Of a DNA stretch of 56,525 bases, positions 1 through 7,768 are shown in pieces (the stretch's first letter is position 1; every line of letters starts with the position of its first letter). The position numbers and the translations under genes are program-made. The notes beneath the pieces are model-generated. The model worked only from the letters and a program-made list of their open reading frames with translations, made no database searches and was not told the DNA's origin. The stretch spans positions 29,546-86,070 of the forward strand of contig NZ_LOHF01000019.1 in assembly GCF_002158995.1 (NCBI RefSeq), given 5' to 3'. The stretch is from Pseudomonas caspiana. Lineage in GTDB: Bacteria; Pseudomonadota; Gammaproteobacteria; Pseudomonadales; Pseudomonadaceae.

Positions 1-68
1 GAGGCCGCGATCGCGGTGTATCAGACAGACCGCCATCGCGGCCTCGCGGTGCTCGTGCGCTCCTACAG
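1..68. repeat. REPIN-like palindromic repeat, family 2 (cut by window start)
   Basis: This is the right-hand part of an intergenic inverted repeat whose outer arm ends GTGCTCGTGCGCTCCTACAG. The same arm recurs near 15.2, 43.5, 47.0 and 51.9 kb, so it belongs to a dispersed family. It lies just downstream of kinB on the minus strand. The left part lies outside the window. Confidence 0.8.
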
Positions 69-92
69 GGCTGGCTTTGGTGAAGGTTAAAC

Positions 93-1880
93 CTACAACG
101 GCAACGCCATATAAAACTGGGTGCCCTGCCCCGGCCTGGAATAGACGCCCATTCGCCCGCCGTGCAGTTGCACGATCTCTTTGCACAGCGCCAGACCTAG
201 CCCGGCGCCGCCTTTCTTACGGCCGACCTGGACGAAGGGTTCGAATATTCGCCCCTGCTGGCCGTAGGCGATGCCTTCACCGTTGTCTTCTATGCTGATG
301 ATCACCCGCTCGCCATGACGCCTTGCCTGCAGGCGAATCAGGCCGTTTTCAGGGGTGTGGCGCAGGGCGTTGTCCATCAGGTTATCCAGTACCCGTTCGA
401 GCTGAGCCCGGTCAGCATGCAGACGGGGCAGTGGGTCTTGGGTCTCGATGGACAAGACAACGTTCTGTTCGTGAGCCTTATCATCGAAGCGCTGTCGCGC
501 CTGCTCCAGCATTTCTTCGATGGACACGGGCGCCAGGGTCAGCTTCTGTAGCCCATTCTGGTAACGAGAAAAATTCAGCAGGTCGTTGATCAGTTGCATC
601 AAACGCTGCATTTCTTCGTTGACCGTATCCAGCAGGTCCGCCTCGCGCGAGTCCGCAGGGTATTTGGCTCGCTCGCGGAACAGCCCAAACGCCATGTGCA
701 TGCCCGTGACTGGCGTGCGCAGCTCATGAGACGCGCGCAAGACAAACTCGCTGCGCACGCGCTCGAACGCTCGCTGTTCGGTCACATCGTGCAGAACCAT
801 CACCGCACCGAGAATGTGCCCCTTGGTATGGCTGACAGGAGTCAGGCTGTAGGTGAGCAAGCGTGACTCACCATCGACCTCTATTTCGAGGTCTTCCGGC
901 GCGCGCTCAAGCGATCCGCCGCGCAGCGTCAAGTAAAGCTGTTCATCCAGCTCAGGGCGCTGCAGGGCGCTGCCAAGCCCTTGGCCAAGCTTGGGCTCTT
1001 CCCATCCCAACTGACGCTGGGCAACCGGATTGAGGTGTTCCAGACGACCTTGGCGGTCGATCATCAGTAGGCCGTCGTCGATACTGTCCAGCACAGCCTG
1101 CAAACGCTGCTGACCGGCCAGCAGTTCGTCGACATTGGTCACCTGATGCTGCCGCAACGCTTCCGCCATGATCCCGAAGCGTCGGGTCAGCAAGTTCATT
1201 TCGGCGCCCGAGGCAATTGGCAAGGTCACTTCAAAGTTGCCTTTGCCGATGTTGTCTGCGGCTTTGGCCAAGGCTTCGATAGGCGCACCGAAACGGCGAG
1301 CGATACCGTGGGCGGTAATGAAGCCGATACAAAGCACGGCGATGCCCACCAGCCCAAGCAAGCCGGCAACCCATAACGCCCTTTCGCGTGAGTGCACTTC
1401 CACCTGACTGATGTTTTCCAGTGATTGGCGGTGTGCAATCAGCAGGTTGTTGCGCAGGTTGTTGAATGCTTCAGTCAATTCAGAGTTATCGCGCATCGAG
1501 CGTGCCGACTGGCGGGACTCTTCGTAAGCATCGATAAATTTCTGGTAGTCCTCCCGGGCCTCGTGGAACCCGTTGTCGACGTTGTTAAGTTCGTCGTGCT
1601 CAACGCCTTGCTCCAGCAGGACCCGAAATTGGTCCTGAAGCTTGCCGAATCGCTCCGGGTCGGGCGTTTCATTGAGCATCATGACCAATTGGTCGCCGAG
1701 GTTTTGCCGAAGCTTCAACCCGGTATCCAGGGTCACGAAATTCTGGTGGATCAACGACTCCTGCGAGTTCGCCATCTGCATGACGCTGACCAGCCCAAGC
1801 ACCAGCCCCAATAACGCCACGGTTATCAGGGCCGAAATGCTGAAGAACAACCTTGTGCGCAACTTCATGGCCAGTTTCAT
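93..1880 (-). CDS. kinB: Sensor histidine kinase KinB
   Basis: Inner-membrane sensor kinase that partners with the response regulator AlgB, controlling alginate and virulence genes in P. aeruginosa. The 595-residue protein has a transmembrane segment at about 11-34, a periplasmic helical region to about 168, a second transmembrane segment at about 169-190, then a HAMP region, a PAS-like domain (about 258-370) and a kinase core. The H-box HELRTP places the phospho-acceptor at His385. The ATPase domain shows an N box (DNLMDNALRH), G1 (DNGEGI) and G2 (GGAGLGLALCKEI). The start lies 10 nt downstream of the algB stop, so the two are almost certainly co-transcribed with algB first. All catalytic motifs look intact. 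Confidence 0.95.
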   Translation of the reverse strand: MKLAMKLRTRLFFSISALITVALLGLVLGLVSVMQMANSQESLIHQNFVTLDTGLKLRQNLGDQLVMMLNETPDPERFGKLQDQFRVLLEQGVEHDELNNVDNGFHEAREDYQKFIDAYEESRQSARSMRDNSELTEAFNNLRNNLLIAHRQSLENISQVEVHSRERALWVAGLLGLVGIAVLCIGFITAHGIARRFGAPIEALAKAADNIGKGNFEVTLPIASGAEMNLLTRRFGIMAEALRQHQVTNVDELLAGQQRLQAVLDSIDDGLLMIDRQGRLEHLNPVAQRQLGWEEPKLGQGLGSALQRPELDEQLYLTLRGGSLERAPEDLEIEVDGESRLLTYSLTPVSHTKGHILGAVMVLHDVTEQRAFERVRSEFVLRASHELRTPVTGMHMAFGLFRERAKYPADSREADLLDTVNEEMQRLMQLINDLLNFSRYQNGLQKLTLAPVSIEEMLEQARQRFDDKAHEQNVVLSIETQDPLPRLHADRAQLERVLDNLMDNALRHTPENGLIRLQARRHGERVIISIEDNGEGIAYGQQGRIFEPFVQVGRKKGGAGLGLALCKEIVQLHGGRMGVYSRPGQGTQFYMALPL

Positions 1881-1890
1881 GCCGGGTTAG

Positions 1891-3237
1891 TCATAGGTTG
1901 TACTGCTTGCGTTTTCGATACAGTGTCGAAGCATCGATTCCGAGTGTTTTGGCGGCCTGGTCAAGGGTGTCGCTGGTCGCCAGGACTGCACCGATGTGAG
2001 CTTTTTCCAGCTCATCCAGGCTCAACGCGGCACCGACTCGCGGAGCATTGCTGGTGGGTTGTTCGGCCATGCCCAGGTGGGAGATTTCCACTCGCTCCTG
2101 TGGGCAGATGATACTGGCGCGTTCAATCACGTTACGCAGCTCGCGAATGTTGCCGGGCCAGCGGTAGTTCAGCAGCGCGGCTTTGGCCTCATCGCTGAAA
2201 CCCCGTGCAGGGCGGGCGTAATCCTTGACGAAGCGCGCCAGGAAGCGATCCGCCAAGGTCAGAATGTCTTCAGTGCGCTCGCGCAGGGCAGGCAAATGCA
2301 GGGTTATGACGTTCAGGCGGTACAACAGGTCCTCACGGAAACGACCGTTGCGCACCATGTCTTCCAGATTCAGGTTTGTGGCCGCGAGAATGCGCACATC
2401 GGCGCGGCGAGTGACGGGGTCGCCGACCCGCTCGTATTCTTTGTCCTGAATAAAGCGAAGCAGTTTTGGCTGCAATGTGAGTGGAAAATCGCCGATCTCG
2501 TCAAGAAACAACGTGCCACCGTCAGCTTGGTTGACGCGACCCAAGGTGCTCTCGCTCGCGCCGGTAAACGCGCCACGGCTGTGGCCAAACAGCTCACTTT
2601 CCATCAGCTCAGCCGTCAGCGACGGGCAGTTGATGGTTACGCAGGACTTCTTGTTGCGTTTGCTCCAGCCATGGATGGCGCGGGCGAGTTCACCCTTACC
2701 GGTACCTGACTCGCCAAGGATAAGGATGTTGGCATCCGTGGTTGCTACCTGGCGGGCGGTTTCGAGGATAGCCATCATCGAAGGGCTATGGGAGTCCAGG
2801 CCATCCTTGGGTTTACGTATTTCGCCTTCCAGCGCTTCCAGTCGGGCTGACAACTGGCGTACTTCCAGTTGTTTGGCGGTGGCCAGACGCAATTGATCGG
2901 GGCTGCATGGCTTGACCAGATAGTCCGCCGCACCGGCCTGAATAGCATCAACTGCTGTGTCTACCGCTGAGTGAGCAGTAACAATCACCACCCGCATCCA
3001 GGGTGCTTGAACGCGCATCTGGGCCAATACATCGAGCCCGTTGTCTTCGCCTAGCCGCAGGTCCAGAAAGCACAGGTCGAAGACCTGGCGCTGCAGCAAC
3101 GTTTCCGCTTGGGATGCGCTGTTGGCGGTGGCGACACTGTAGCCCTCATCTTCCAGGCAATAACGGAACGTGCGAAGGATCGCGGATTCGTCATCCACAA
3201 GCAGAATACGGCCCTGATTCTCAGTGGCTGCTTCCAT
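1891..3237 (-). CDS. algB: NtrC-family response regulator AlgB
   Basis: Transcription activator phosphorylated by KinB. The 448-residue protein has an N-terminal receiver domain with the acidic pocket VDDE and phospho-acceptor Asp59 (FLDLRLG), a central AAA+ domain with Walker A GESGTGKGELA, the GAFTGA loop used to contact sigma-54, and a C-terminal Fis-type helix-turn-helix (AAKTLGIDASTLYRKRKQY). An AAGGAG sequence about 10 nt upstream supports the start. The intact GAFTGA loop matters because a strong sigma-54 promoter with upstream dyads sits about 1.4 kb away, in front of the small-membrane-protein/Ivy operon. AlgB is the only sigma-54-type activator in the window, so it is a candidate regulator of that operon (inference). 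Confidence 0.95.
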   Translation of the reverse strand: MEAATENQGRILLVDDESAILRTFRYCLEDEGYSVATANSASQAETLLQRQVFDLCFLDLRLGEDNGLDVLAQMRVQAPWMRVVIVTAHSAVDTAVDAIQAGAADYLVKPCSPDQLRLATAKQLEVRQLSARLEALEGEIRKPKDGLDSHSPSMMAILETARQVATTDANILILGESGTGKGELARAIHGWSKRNKKSCVTINCPSLTAELMESELFGHSRGAFTGASESTLGRVNQADGGTLFLDEIGDFPLTLQPKLLRFIQDKEYERVGDPVTRRADVRILAATNLNLEDMVRNGRFREDLLYRLNVITLHLPALRERTEDILTLADRFLARFVKDYARPARGFSDEAKAALLNYRWPGNIRELRNVIERASIICPQERVEISHLGMAEQPTSNAPRVGAALSLDELEKAHIGAVLATSDTLDQAAKTLGIDASTLYRKRKQYNL

Positions 3238-3599
3238 TTTTCCTACGCTCCTTAATGAATAGTCTTGCGTTAGTGTCGGAATAATCGGGCAAGTTGCATG
3301 GTTGATTCTGATTGATTATGCGGGCTGGATGGTAGCTATCTGACTGAATTAGACGCAACTTATTGATATTAATAGGAAATTATTTCAATAAGCGCTTCGT
3401 TCATGGTCCGTGTATTGCGTGTAGGGAGTGAAGCTAGTTCCCACAGTTTTTCTTATGCCTACGGCGTGCTGAAGGCAGCCCCGAGAGGCATAGCGCAATC
3501 GTTGGAAACTTTTCCTCAGGAACAATGCCCTCCCGGACGAAGTCAGTTCCTGCAGAGTTGCTCGAAAATTTTCCACAGCTATAAAGACGGAGAAGTGCC
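3238..3599. other. Intergenic region between divergent algB and the BON gene
   Basis: About 360 bases without a convincing gene; the short ORFs here lack ribosome-binding sites and family resemblance. It must hold the promoters of both divergent genes. An AT-rich stretch at about 3340-3400 lies on the algB side. A possible hairpin has arms TATGCCT (3454-3460) and AGGCATA (3486-3492). A weak resemblance to an AlgU-type promoter (GGAACAA, 17-nt spacer, TCAGT) lies near 3520-3550 in front of the BON gene, but the -35 match is partial and I do not call it. Confidence 0.6.
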
Positions 3600-4448
3600 A
3601 TGCACCCGCTGAAAAAGCTCGCTCTGGCCACAGCCACAATCACTGTGCTGGGCCTGAACCCTTTGATGGCCAGTGCTGCTCAGGGCGATTTGCCTAGCCA
3701 GCTTGCCGAAGCGCGTCAGGAAGGTTCGATCTGGACCGCGTTTGCTCTGAACAAGCATTTGAGCCCGTTCAAGATCGACGTCAGCGTCGAGCAGGGAACG
3801 GCTGTCTTGAAAGGCAAGGTTGAAAACCAGGTTGATCGTGAACTGGCCGAACGCATCGCGTTGGATACCAAGGGCATCGACAAAGTCGACAATCAACTGC
3901 AGATCGACCCCAATGTCGCCGCCGAGCCAGGCACCAAGGCCAATATGGCGCAGCATTTTGAAGACGCCACGCTGACCGCGACCGTGAAGTCCAAGCTGCT
4001 GTGGAGCAGCGTCACTGAAGCTCTCAACATTGATGTAGATGCCAAAGAGGGTGTCGTCACGCTCAAAGGCCGAGCGCAGAGCCCGGAAGCCAAGGAGGTG
4101 GCGGGTAGCCTGGCGACCAATACTGATGGGGTGATTACCGTTAATAACCTGATCAGCATCAGTGCCGCAGACTCCATTGCTTCGCGGGTTGAGCCGCAGG
4201 CCACCAGCCCGGCTGAAGACATCAGTGATGTATGGATTACCAGCAAGGTCAAATCCAGTCTGATCTACAGCCGCAATCTGGATGGCCTGAACATCAAGGT
4301 CGACACCAAGAGCGGTCTGGTCAGCCTTAACGGCATTGTCGCGAACTATGCGGAAAAAGAACTCGCTGTCGAGATCGCGCGAAATATTCGCGGCGTGAAA
4401 GGCGTCAACGCAGATGCGTTGAAGGTGATGGCGCGGACAACAGGCTAA
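3600..4448 (+). CDS. Periplasmic protein with three BON domains
   Basis: The 282-residue product has a Sec signal peptide (residues 1-27, hydrophobic core and MASAAQ cleavage region) followed by three BON domains at about 42-104, 122-188 and 209-275, each ending in the typical V..V.N pattern (KVDNQLQI, TVNNLISI, GVNADALKV). BON domains occur in OsmY-like and related envelope proteins thought to bind phospholipid or to protect the envelope under osmotic stress. A GGAG ribosome-binding site precedes the ATG. The gene is transcribed away from algB. Membership of the OsmY-like group is clear; the specific function is unknown. Confidence 0.88.
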   Translation: MHPLKKLALATATITVLGLNPLMASAAQGDLPSQLAEARQEGSIWTAFALNKHLSPFKIDVSVEQGTAVLKGKVENQVDRELAERIALDTKGIDKVDNQLQIDPNVAAEPGTKANMAQHFEDATLTATVKSKLLWSSVTEALNIDVDAKEGVVTLKGRAQSPEAKEVAGSLATNTDGVITVNNLISISAADSIASRVEPQATSPAEDISDVWITSKVKSSLIYSRNLDGLNIKVDTKSGLVSLNGIVANYAEKELAVEIARNIRGVKGVNADALKVMARTTG

Positions 4449-4466
4449 TAACGTACATCGGTACGC

Positions 4467-4514
4467 TCGTGCATCCTGCACGACCCACCAGGGCTGATCG
4501 TGCAGGATGCTCGC
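4467..4514 (+). promoter_or_regulatory. Paired upstream activator dyads for a sigma-54 promoter
   Basis: Two related dyads lie upstream of the sigma-54 promoter at 4578. Site 1 is TCGTGCATCCTGCACGA (4467-4483), a perfect 7-3-7 palindrome. Site 2 is TCGTGCAGGATGCTCGC (4498-4514), whose reverse complement matches site 1 at 15 of 17 positions. The centres are 31 bp apart, close to three helical turns, and lie about 129 and 98 bp upstream of the expected start point, as for enhancer-binding proteins. The same bases could form a 13-bp RNA hairpin (4471-4510) ending the BON transcript, but no T-run follows. The cognate activator is unknown; AlgB is a candidate. Confidence 0.6.
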
Positions 4515-4536
4515 AGAAGAATTTATGGAGTGTTTA

Positions 4537-4549
4537 TAAGTTATTGATT
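4537..4549 (+). promoter_or_regulatory. IHF binding-site match
   Basis: TAAGTTATTGATT is a full match, on the reverse strand, to the IHF consensus WATCARNNNNTTR. It lies in an AT-rich stretch between the two activator dyads and the -24/-12 promoter, about 60 bp upstream of the predicted start point. That is where IHF usually bends DNA to bring an enhancer-bound activator to sigma-54 polymerase. Confidence 0.55.
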
Positions 4550-4577
4550 TGTATAGTTATTTGTCTCGGCTGAAAGC

Positions 4578-4593
4578 TGGCACGCAGGCTGCA
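4578..4593 (+). promoter_or_regulatory. Sigma-54 (RpoN) promoter, -24/-12
   Basis: TGGCACGCAGGCTGCA matches the sigma-54 consensus TGGCAC-N5-TTGCA at all but one fixed position. The essential GG and GC doublets have the correct 10-base spacing. Transcription would start at about 4604, about 70 bases before the first gene. With the IHF site and dyads upstream it forms a complete sigma-54 control region for the 4673-5638 operon. Confidence 0.75.
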
Positions 4594-4672
4594 ATATCTT
4601 GTTTATAGAAGCCGTGAAACATCGGCAACAAGATCAAGTTTGACAGCCCAACGTGGCGTCAGGAGCACTCAG

Positions 4673-4954
4673 ATGAACCGCCAGCGTCTTACTCAATTGC
4701 GTATTTCGCCTTTGCACATTCAGCAAGGCTTGTTCGCCAGCCTGGCGCTGATGGTCACTCTGATTGCAATTCAGCAGTTTCAGCATTGGGATAATTCCCG
4801 CGAAGCCGCGCAGATCAAGCAGCCGTTCACTTACAGCCAGTCCTACACCAACGCCAGTGCGTCGATGGCTCGGGATACTGCGCTTAGCCTCACACCCGTT
4901 GATCGCAAAGCGCCTGTAAGTGAAGTGCAGCGCCAGCAAACCTGGGTTTTTTGA
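4673..4954 (+). CDS. Small single-pass membrane protein of unknown function
   Basis: The 93-residue protein has one hydrophobic segment at about 20-34 (LFASLALMVTLIAI) and a polar C-terminal part with no motif I recognise. The ATG at 4673 is preferred over an in-frame TTG at 4640 because AGGAG lies seven bases before it. It is the first gene behind the sigma-54 promoter and is followed by DUF1328 and ivy genes on the same strand. A similar small gene accompanies an Ivy-type gene next to algB in P. aeruginosa (recalled, not searched). Function unknown; envelope location is likely. Confidence 0.75.
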   Translation: MNRQRLTQLRISPLHIQQGLFASLALMVTLIAIQQFQHWDNSREAAQIKQPFTYSQSYTNASASMARDTALSLTPVDRKAPVSEVQRQQTWVF

Positions 4955-5003
4955 CCCGCGTAGTAAACGCAGCATCCATTAAAAGCAGCTAAGGAGAGTC
5001 ATC

Positions 5004-5168
5004 ATGTTGAGTTGGGCAATCACGTTTCTGATTATTGCCATTGTCGCCGCAGTACTTGGCTTCGGTGGTATCGCAGGCACCGCAACCGGTATCGCGAAGA
5101 TCCTCTTCGTCGTATTCCTGGTTATGTTCGTGGTCTCTTTCTTCTTTGGCCGTCGCGGCCGAGGCTGA
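5004..5168 (+). CDS. DUF1328 (YtjA-type) small membrane protein
   Basis: A 54-residue, strongly hydrophobic protein beginning [20 protein letters not shown], with a glycine-rich turn ([12 protein letters not shown]) and a second membrane helix ([16 protein letters not shown]) ending in a basic tail, RRGRG. This is the DUF1328 pattern. AGGAGA lies about seven bases upstream of the ATG. The ivy start follows two bases after its stop, so translation is probably coupled. The family is conserved but uncharacterised; homologues are often linked to envelope or osmotic stress. Confidence 0.9.
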
Positions 5169-5170
5169 AT

Positions 5171-5638
5171 ATGCGCACGTCTCTGCACTCAATCGCTGCC
5201 GCCCTGTTGATGGGCGGTTGTGCGACGGCGATGGCTGCCAATGACGGACAGTCTCGGGTCAATCAGCTACTGGGATCTGACCCCGAGTACCGATCCACTT
5301 GGACCTCAGTGATCAAGAAGGAAGAGCGTTTGCCCGATTGGGTAATCAATCTGTCCGGCGCCAGCGAGCAGCAGATGACCGCTGTGCCTGAAGATGGCGA
5401 TAACTACCTTGTAGGTCCTCTGTGCGAAACGGCTGCGACCTGCAAGAGCCAGCGCCTTCTCGTGGCCTTTAGCCTCGACAAGGACAAAGCTTATGCGTTG
5501 CTGGTAGATGTGCCGGCTGGCCTGCCTTCGGACAAGTCGCCGACACGTCACGCAACTTATCGGTACCTGGGTGAACCCGACGAGGGTATGCAGGGCATGC
5601 TCCAGGAGCAGCTGCGCAAGGATCCCAACTGGTACTGA
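5171..5638 (+). CDS. Ivy-family lysozyme inhibitor, variant loop
   Basis: The 155-residue exported protein (signal peptide about 1-22, ending MAA) resembles Ivy, the periplasmic inhibitor of C-type lysozyme: YLVGPLCETAATCKSQRLLVAFSLDK matches the region before and after the Ivy inhibitory loop (shown here only as a landmark, residues 79-104), and YALLVD and YRYLGEP are typical downstream elements. In E. coli Ivy the loop is CKPHDC, whose histidine enters the lysozyme active site. Here the loop between Cys85 and Cys91 is CETAATC, one residue longer and without histidine. The protein may therefore inhibit poorly or act on another target. The start at 5171 follows the DUF1328 stop by two bases; a longer in-frame extension has no support. 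Confidence 0.85.
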   Translation: MRTSLHSIAAALLMGGCATAMAANDGQSRVNQLLGSDPEYRSTWTSVIKKEERLPDWVINLSGASEQQMTAVPEDGDNYLVGPLCETAATCKSQRLLVAFSLDKDKAYALLVDVPAGLPSDKSPTRHATYRYLGEPDEGMQGMLQEQLRKDPNWY

Positions 5639-5655
5639 TCACGGTATTCAAGAAC

Positions 5656-5686
5656 AGAGAGCGTCCATGTTCGGGATGCTCTTTAG
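5656..5686 (+). terminator. Hairpin terminator after ivy
   Basis: Arms GAGCGTCC and GGATGCTC form an 8-bp stem with one G-T pair around a 7-base loop, followed by a short TTT run. It is 20 bases after the ivy stop. It is also the first of a series of hairpins that continues to about 5872, so it may be the 5' end of a structured RNA. Confidence 0.55.
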
Positions 5687-5688
5687 AT

Positions 5689-5872
5689 GCGCGGTTTGAA
5701 AAGAACTGCGCATGACCAGGGGGCCGGGATGCTTTGATCGTTCGGATCGAAGTGACCTAGGAGTACAGGGAGTACTCCCGATGAGGGCCGGGTCAGGAAG
5801 AACCGCGACGCAAGTCCATGATTGTGATCTCGAATCTCGGGAAACGATCGGCTGTCTTGCGTTGCGTTTTAT
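5689..5872 (+). ncRNA. Candidate structured small RNA (multi-hairpin)
   Basis: No gene fits here, but hairpins follow one another: GCGCGGTT/AACTGCGC (5689-5711), CTTTGATC/GATCGAAG with loop GTTCG (5732-5752), GGAGTAC/GTACTCC with loop AGGGA (5760-5778), and an 11-bp stem joining 5804-5814 to 5856-5866 followed directly by TTTT, which looks like a terminator. GGA motifs occur several times; one (AGGGA) sits in a hairpin loop, the preferred target of RsmA/CsrA. Together this suggests a small RNA of roughly 150-180 bases, possibly Rsm-sequestering. I could not assign it to a known family. The 5' end is a guess. Confidence 0.45.
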
Positions 5873-6287
5873 CGTTCCACCTCGCCTCATGCCGCCGCAC
5901 ATCCGACATTTCATGTAAGAGCTTTGCCCTTCTTTCTCTCGCCATATTCCTTCTGATACACCTACCTAATTTTCCTGAATGGCCTCTAGAGGGCGAATTA
6001 GCCACCTTTGAGCCGATTCGCGGTACTGGAAGGTCGTTTTCAGATATGTTTTTCGTCGCAAACATTATGCCGATTCGGTATGGGGTAGTCGTTTACGGCA
6101 TTAGACGTTGCGCTAAAGCGTGGGAATAGTTGCGCCTTTTTTCGTCAGCTACAGAGCCGGATGCTCGCTTGCTGCATCTACTCGGGACTGCTCTAACCGG
6201 TAACCGATGCCTCGCCGCTGCTCTGGATCAGCAACGTCGTGCATGTGTGCTTAGAGAAGTGCGAGCCACTTGAAAAAAGGTAACGAC
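5873..6287. other. Intergenic region upstream of gltP, no gene seen
   Basis: About 400 bases, visibly richer in A and T than its neighbours. An open frame of about 100 codons on the plus strand and overlapping frames on the minus strand have no ribosome-binding site, no family resemblance and codon use unlike the genes nearby. The region presumably holds the gltP promoter and leader; I could not pick a convincing -35/-10 pair. Confidence 0.5.
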
Positions 6288-7628
6288 ATGAAGAAGGCAA
6301 AGCTGAGCCTCGCGTGGCAGATCCTTATCGGTCTGACACTCGGGATTGCGCTGGGCGCACTACTTAACCACTTCAGCGCAGAGAAGGCGTGGTGGATCAG
6401 TAATATCCTTCAGCCCGCGGGCGATATCTTTATCCGCCTGATCAAAATGATCGTCGTACCGATTGTGGTTGCCTCGCTGGTCGTGGGGATCGCAGGTGTT
6501 GGTGATGCCAAGAAACTGGGGCGTATTGGCCTCAAGACCATCCTCTACTTCGAAGTCGTCACGACCATCGCGATTGTGGTCGGGCTGTTGCTGGCCAATG
6601 TTTTCCATCCCGGCACCGGTATCGATATGAGCACGCTGGGTACTGACGACATCTCGAAATACATGGCGACTACTGCCGAAGTACAGCATGACCATGCTTT
6701 CATCGCCACGCTCCTTAACCTGATCCCTTCCAATATTTTCGCGGCCCTTGCCCGCGGCGATATGTTGCCGATCATCTTCTTTTCGGTGATCTTCGGCCTC
6801 GGTCTGGCGAGTCTCGATGCAGAAGTGCGCGAGCCGGTGCTGAAGGTATTCCAGGGCGTCTCGGAAACCATGTTCAAGGTCACTCACATGATCATGAACT
6901 ACGCGCCTATCGGTGTATTTGCGCTGATCGCCGTGACCGTCGCTAAATTCGGTTTTGCCTCGCTGCTGCCATTGGCGAAGCTGGTGATTCTGGTTTACGT
7001 GGCCATCGCATTCTTTGCATTCGTGGTACTTGGTCTGATTGCTCGTTTGTTCGGCTTCTCGGTGATCAAGCTGATGCGCATCTTCAAGGATGAGCTGATC
7101 CTGGCCTACTCCACTGCCAGCTCCGAAACCGCCCTGCCGAACGTGATCAGAAAGATGGAAGCCTATGGCGCACCGAAGTCTATCTGCAGCTTCGTGGTAC
7201 CGACCGGTTACTCCTTTAACCTCGACGGCTCGACCCTGTACCAAAGCATCGCCGCCATGTTCATTGCCCAGCTGTACGGCATTGATCTGTCCATCGGCCA
7301 ACAGTTGATGCTGGTTCTGACACTGATGGTGACCTCCAAAGGTATCGCAGGCGTACCGGGTGTTTCCTTCGTCGTGTTGCTGGCGACGCTGGGTAGCGTG
7401 GGGATTCCACTCGAAGGTTTGGCGTTCATTGCAGGCGTCGACCGGATCATGGACATGGCGCGAACCGCGCTGAACGTGATTGGCAACGCCCTGGCCGTGT
7501 TGGTCATCTCACGTTGGGAAGGCATGTACGACGATGCCAAAGGCGAGCGCTACTGGAACTCCCTGCCGCACTGGCGCAGCAAGGAAGCTGTTCCGGGGGC
7601 TGAGCCGGTTTCGTCGAACAACGCATAA
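6288..7628 (+). CDS. gltP: Proton/glutamate-aspartate symporter GltP
   Basis: Inner-membrane carrier of the dicarboxylate/amino-acid:cation symporter (DAACS) family importing glutamate and aspartate. The 446-residue protein is close to E. coli GltP along its whole length: SLAWQIL start, AGDIFIRLIKMIVVPIV, GVGDAKKLGRIG, the serine-rich re-entrant loop TASSETALPNV, GYSFNLDGSTLY, and SKGIAGVPGVSF. About eight membrane helices plus two re-entrant hairpins are expected. The ATG at 6288 has AAAAAGG seven bases upstream; an in-frame TTG at 6270 lacks such support. It is followed by a repeat and a two-way terminator shared with cyaA. Confidence 0.95.
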   Translation: MKKAKLSLAWQILIGLTLGIALGALLNHFSAEKAWWISNILQPAGDIFIRLIKMIVVPIVVASLVVGIAGVGDAKKLGRIGLKTILYFEVVTTIAIVVGLLLANVFHPGTGIDMSTLGTDDISKYMATTAEVQHDHAFIATLLNLIPSNIFAALARGDMLPIIFFSVIFGLGLASLDAEVREPVLKVFQGVSETMFKVTHMIMNYAPIGVFALIAVTVAKFGFASLLPLAKLVILVYVAIAFFAFVVLGLIARLFGFSVIKLMRIFKDELILAYSTASSETALPNVIRKMEAYGAPKSICSFVVPTGYSFNLDGSTLYQSIAAMFIAQLYGIDLSIGQQLMLVLTLMVTSKGIAGVPGVSFVVLLATLGSVGIPLEGLAFIAGVDRIMDMARTALNVIGNALAVLVISRWEGMYDDAKGERYWNSLPHWRSKEAVPGAEPVSSNNA

Positions 7629-7633
7629 AGGCT

Positions 7634-7724
7634 CTGTGGGAGCCGGGCGTGCCCGCGATAAGAACAACGCGGTTAAACAGGCATACTGCGGGGCCTGAAT
7701 CGCGGGCAAGCCCTGCTCCCACAG
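7634..7724. repeat. REPIN-like repeat, family 1 (GTGGGAGC type)
   Basis: Inverted repeat with arms CTGTGGGAGCCGGGCGTGCC and GGCAAGCCCTGCTCCCACAG around GCGAT/ATCGC inner arms. Further copies lie at 11.7, 26.9, 36.7, 36.8 and 45.3 kb. It lies between the convergent gltP and cyaA genes. Confidence 0.85.
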
Positions 7725-7768
7725 TTGGGCAGCAACCTCAAGCTCATGCACAGGTTTCGTATCGCCCT

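Noticed and set aside
4471..4510. 13-bp perfect inverted repeat as an intrinsic terminator of the BON gene
   Set aside because: No T-run follows, and each arm is itself a dyad in enhancer position; the regulatory reading fits better, though both may hold.
5818..6129. 103-codon frame with a hydrophobic stretch upstream of gltP
   Set aside because: It begins inside the hairpin region, lacks a ribosome-binding site, and its codon use differs from the surrounding genes.
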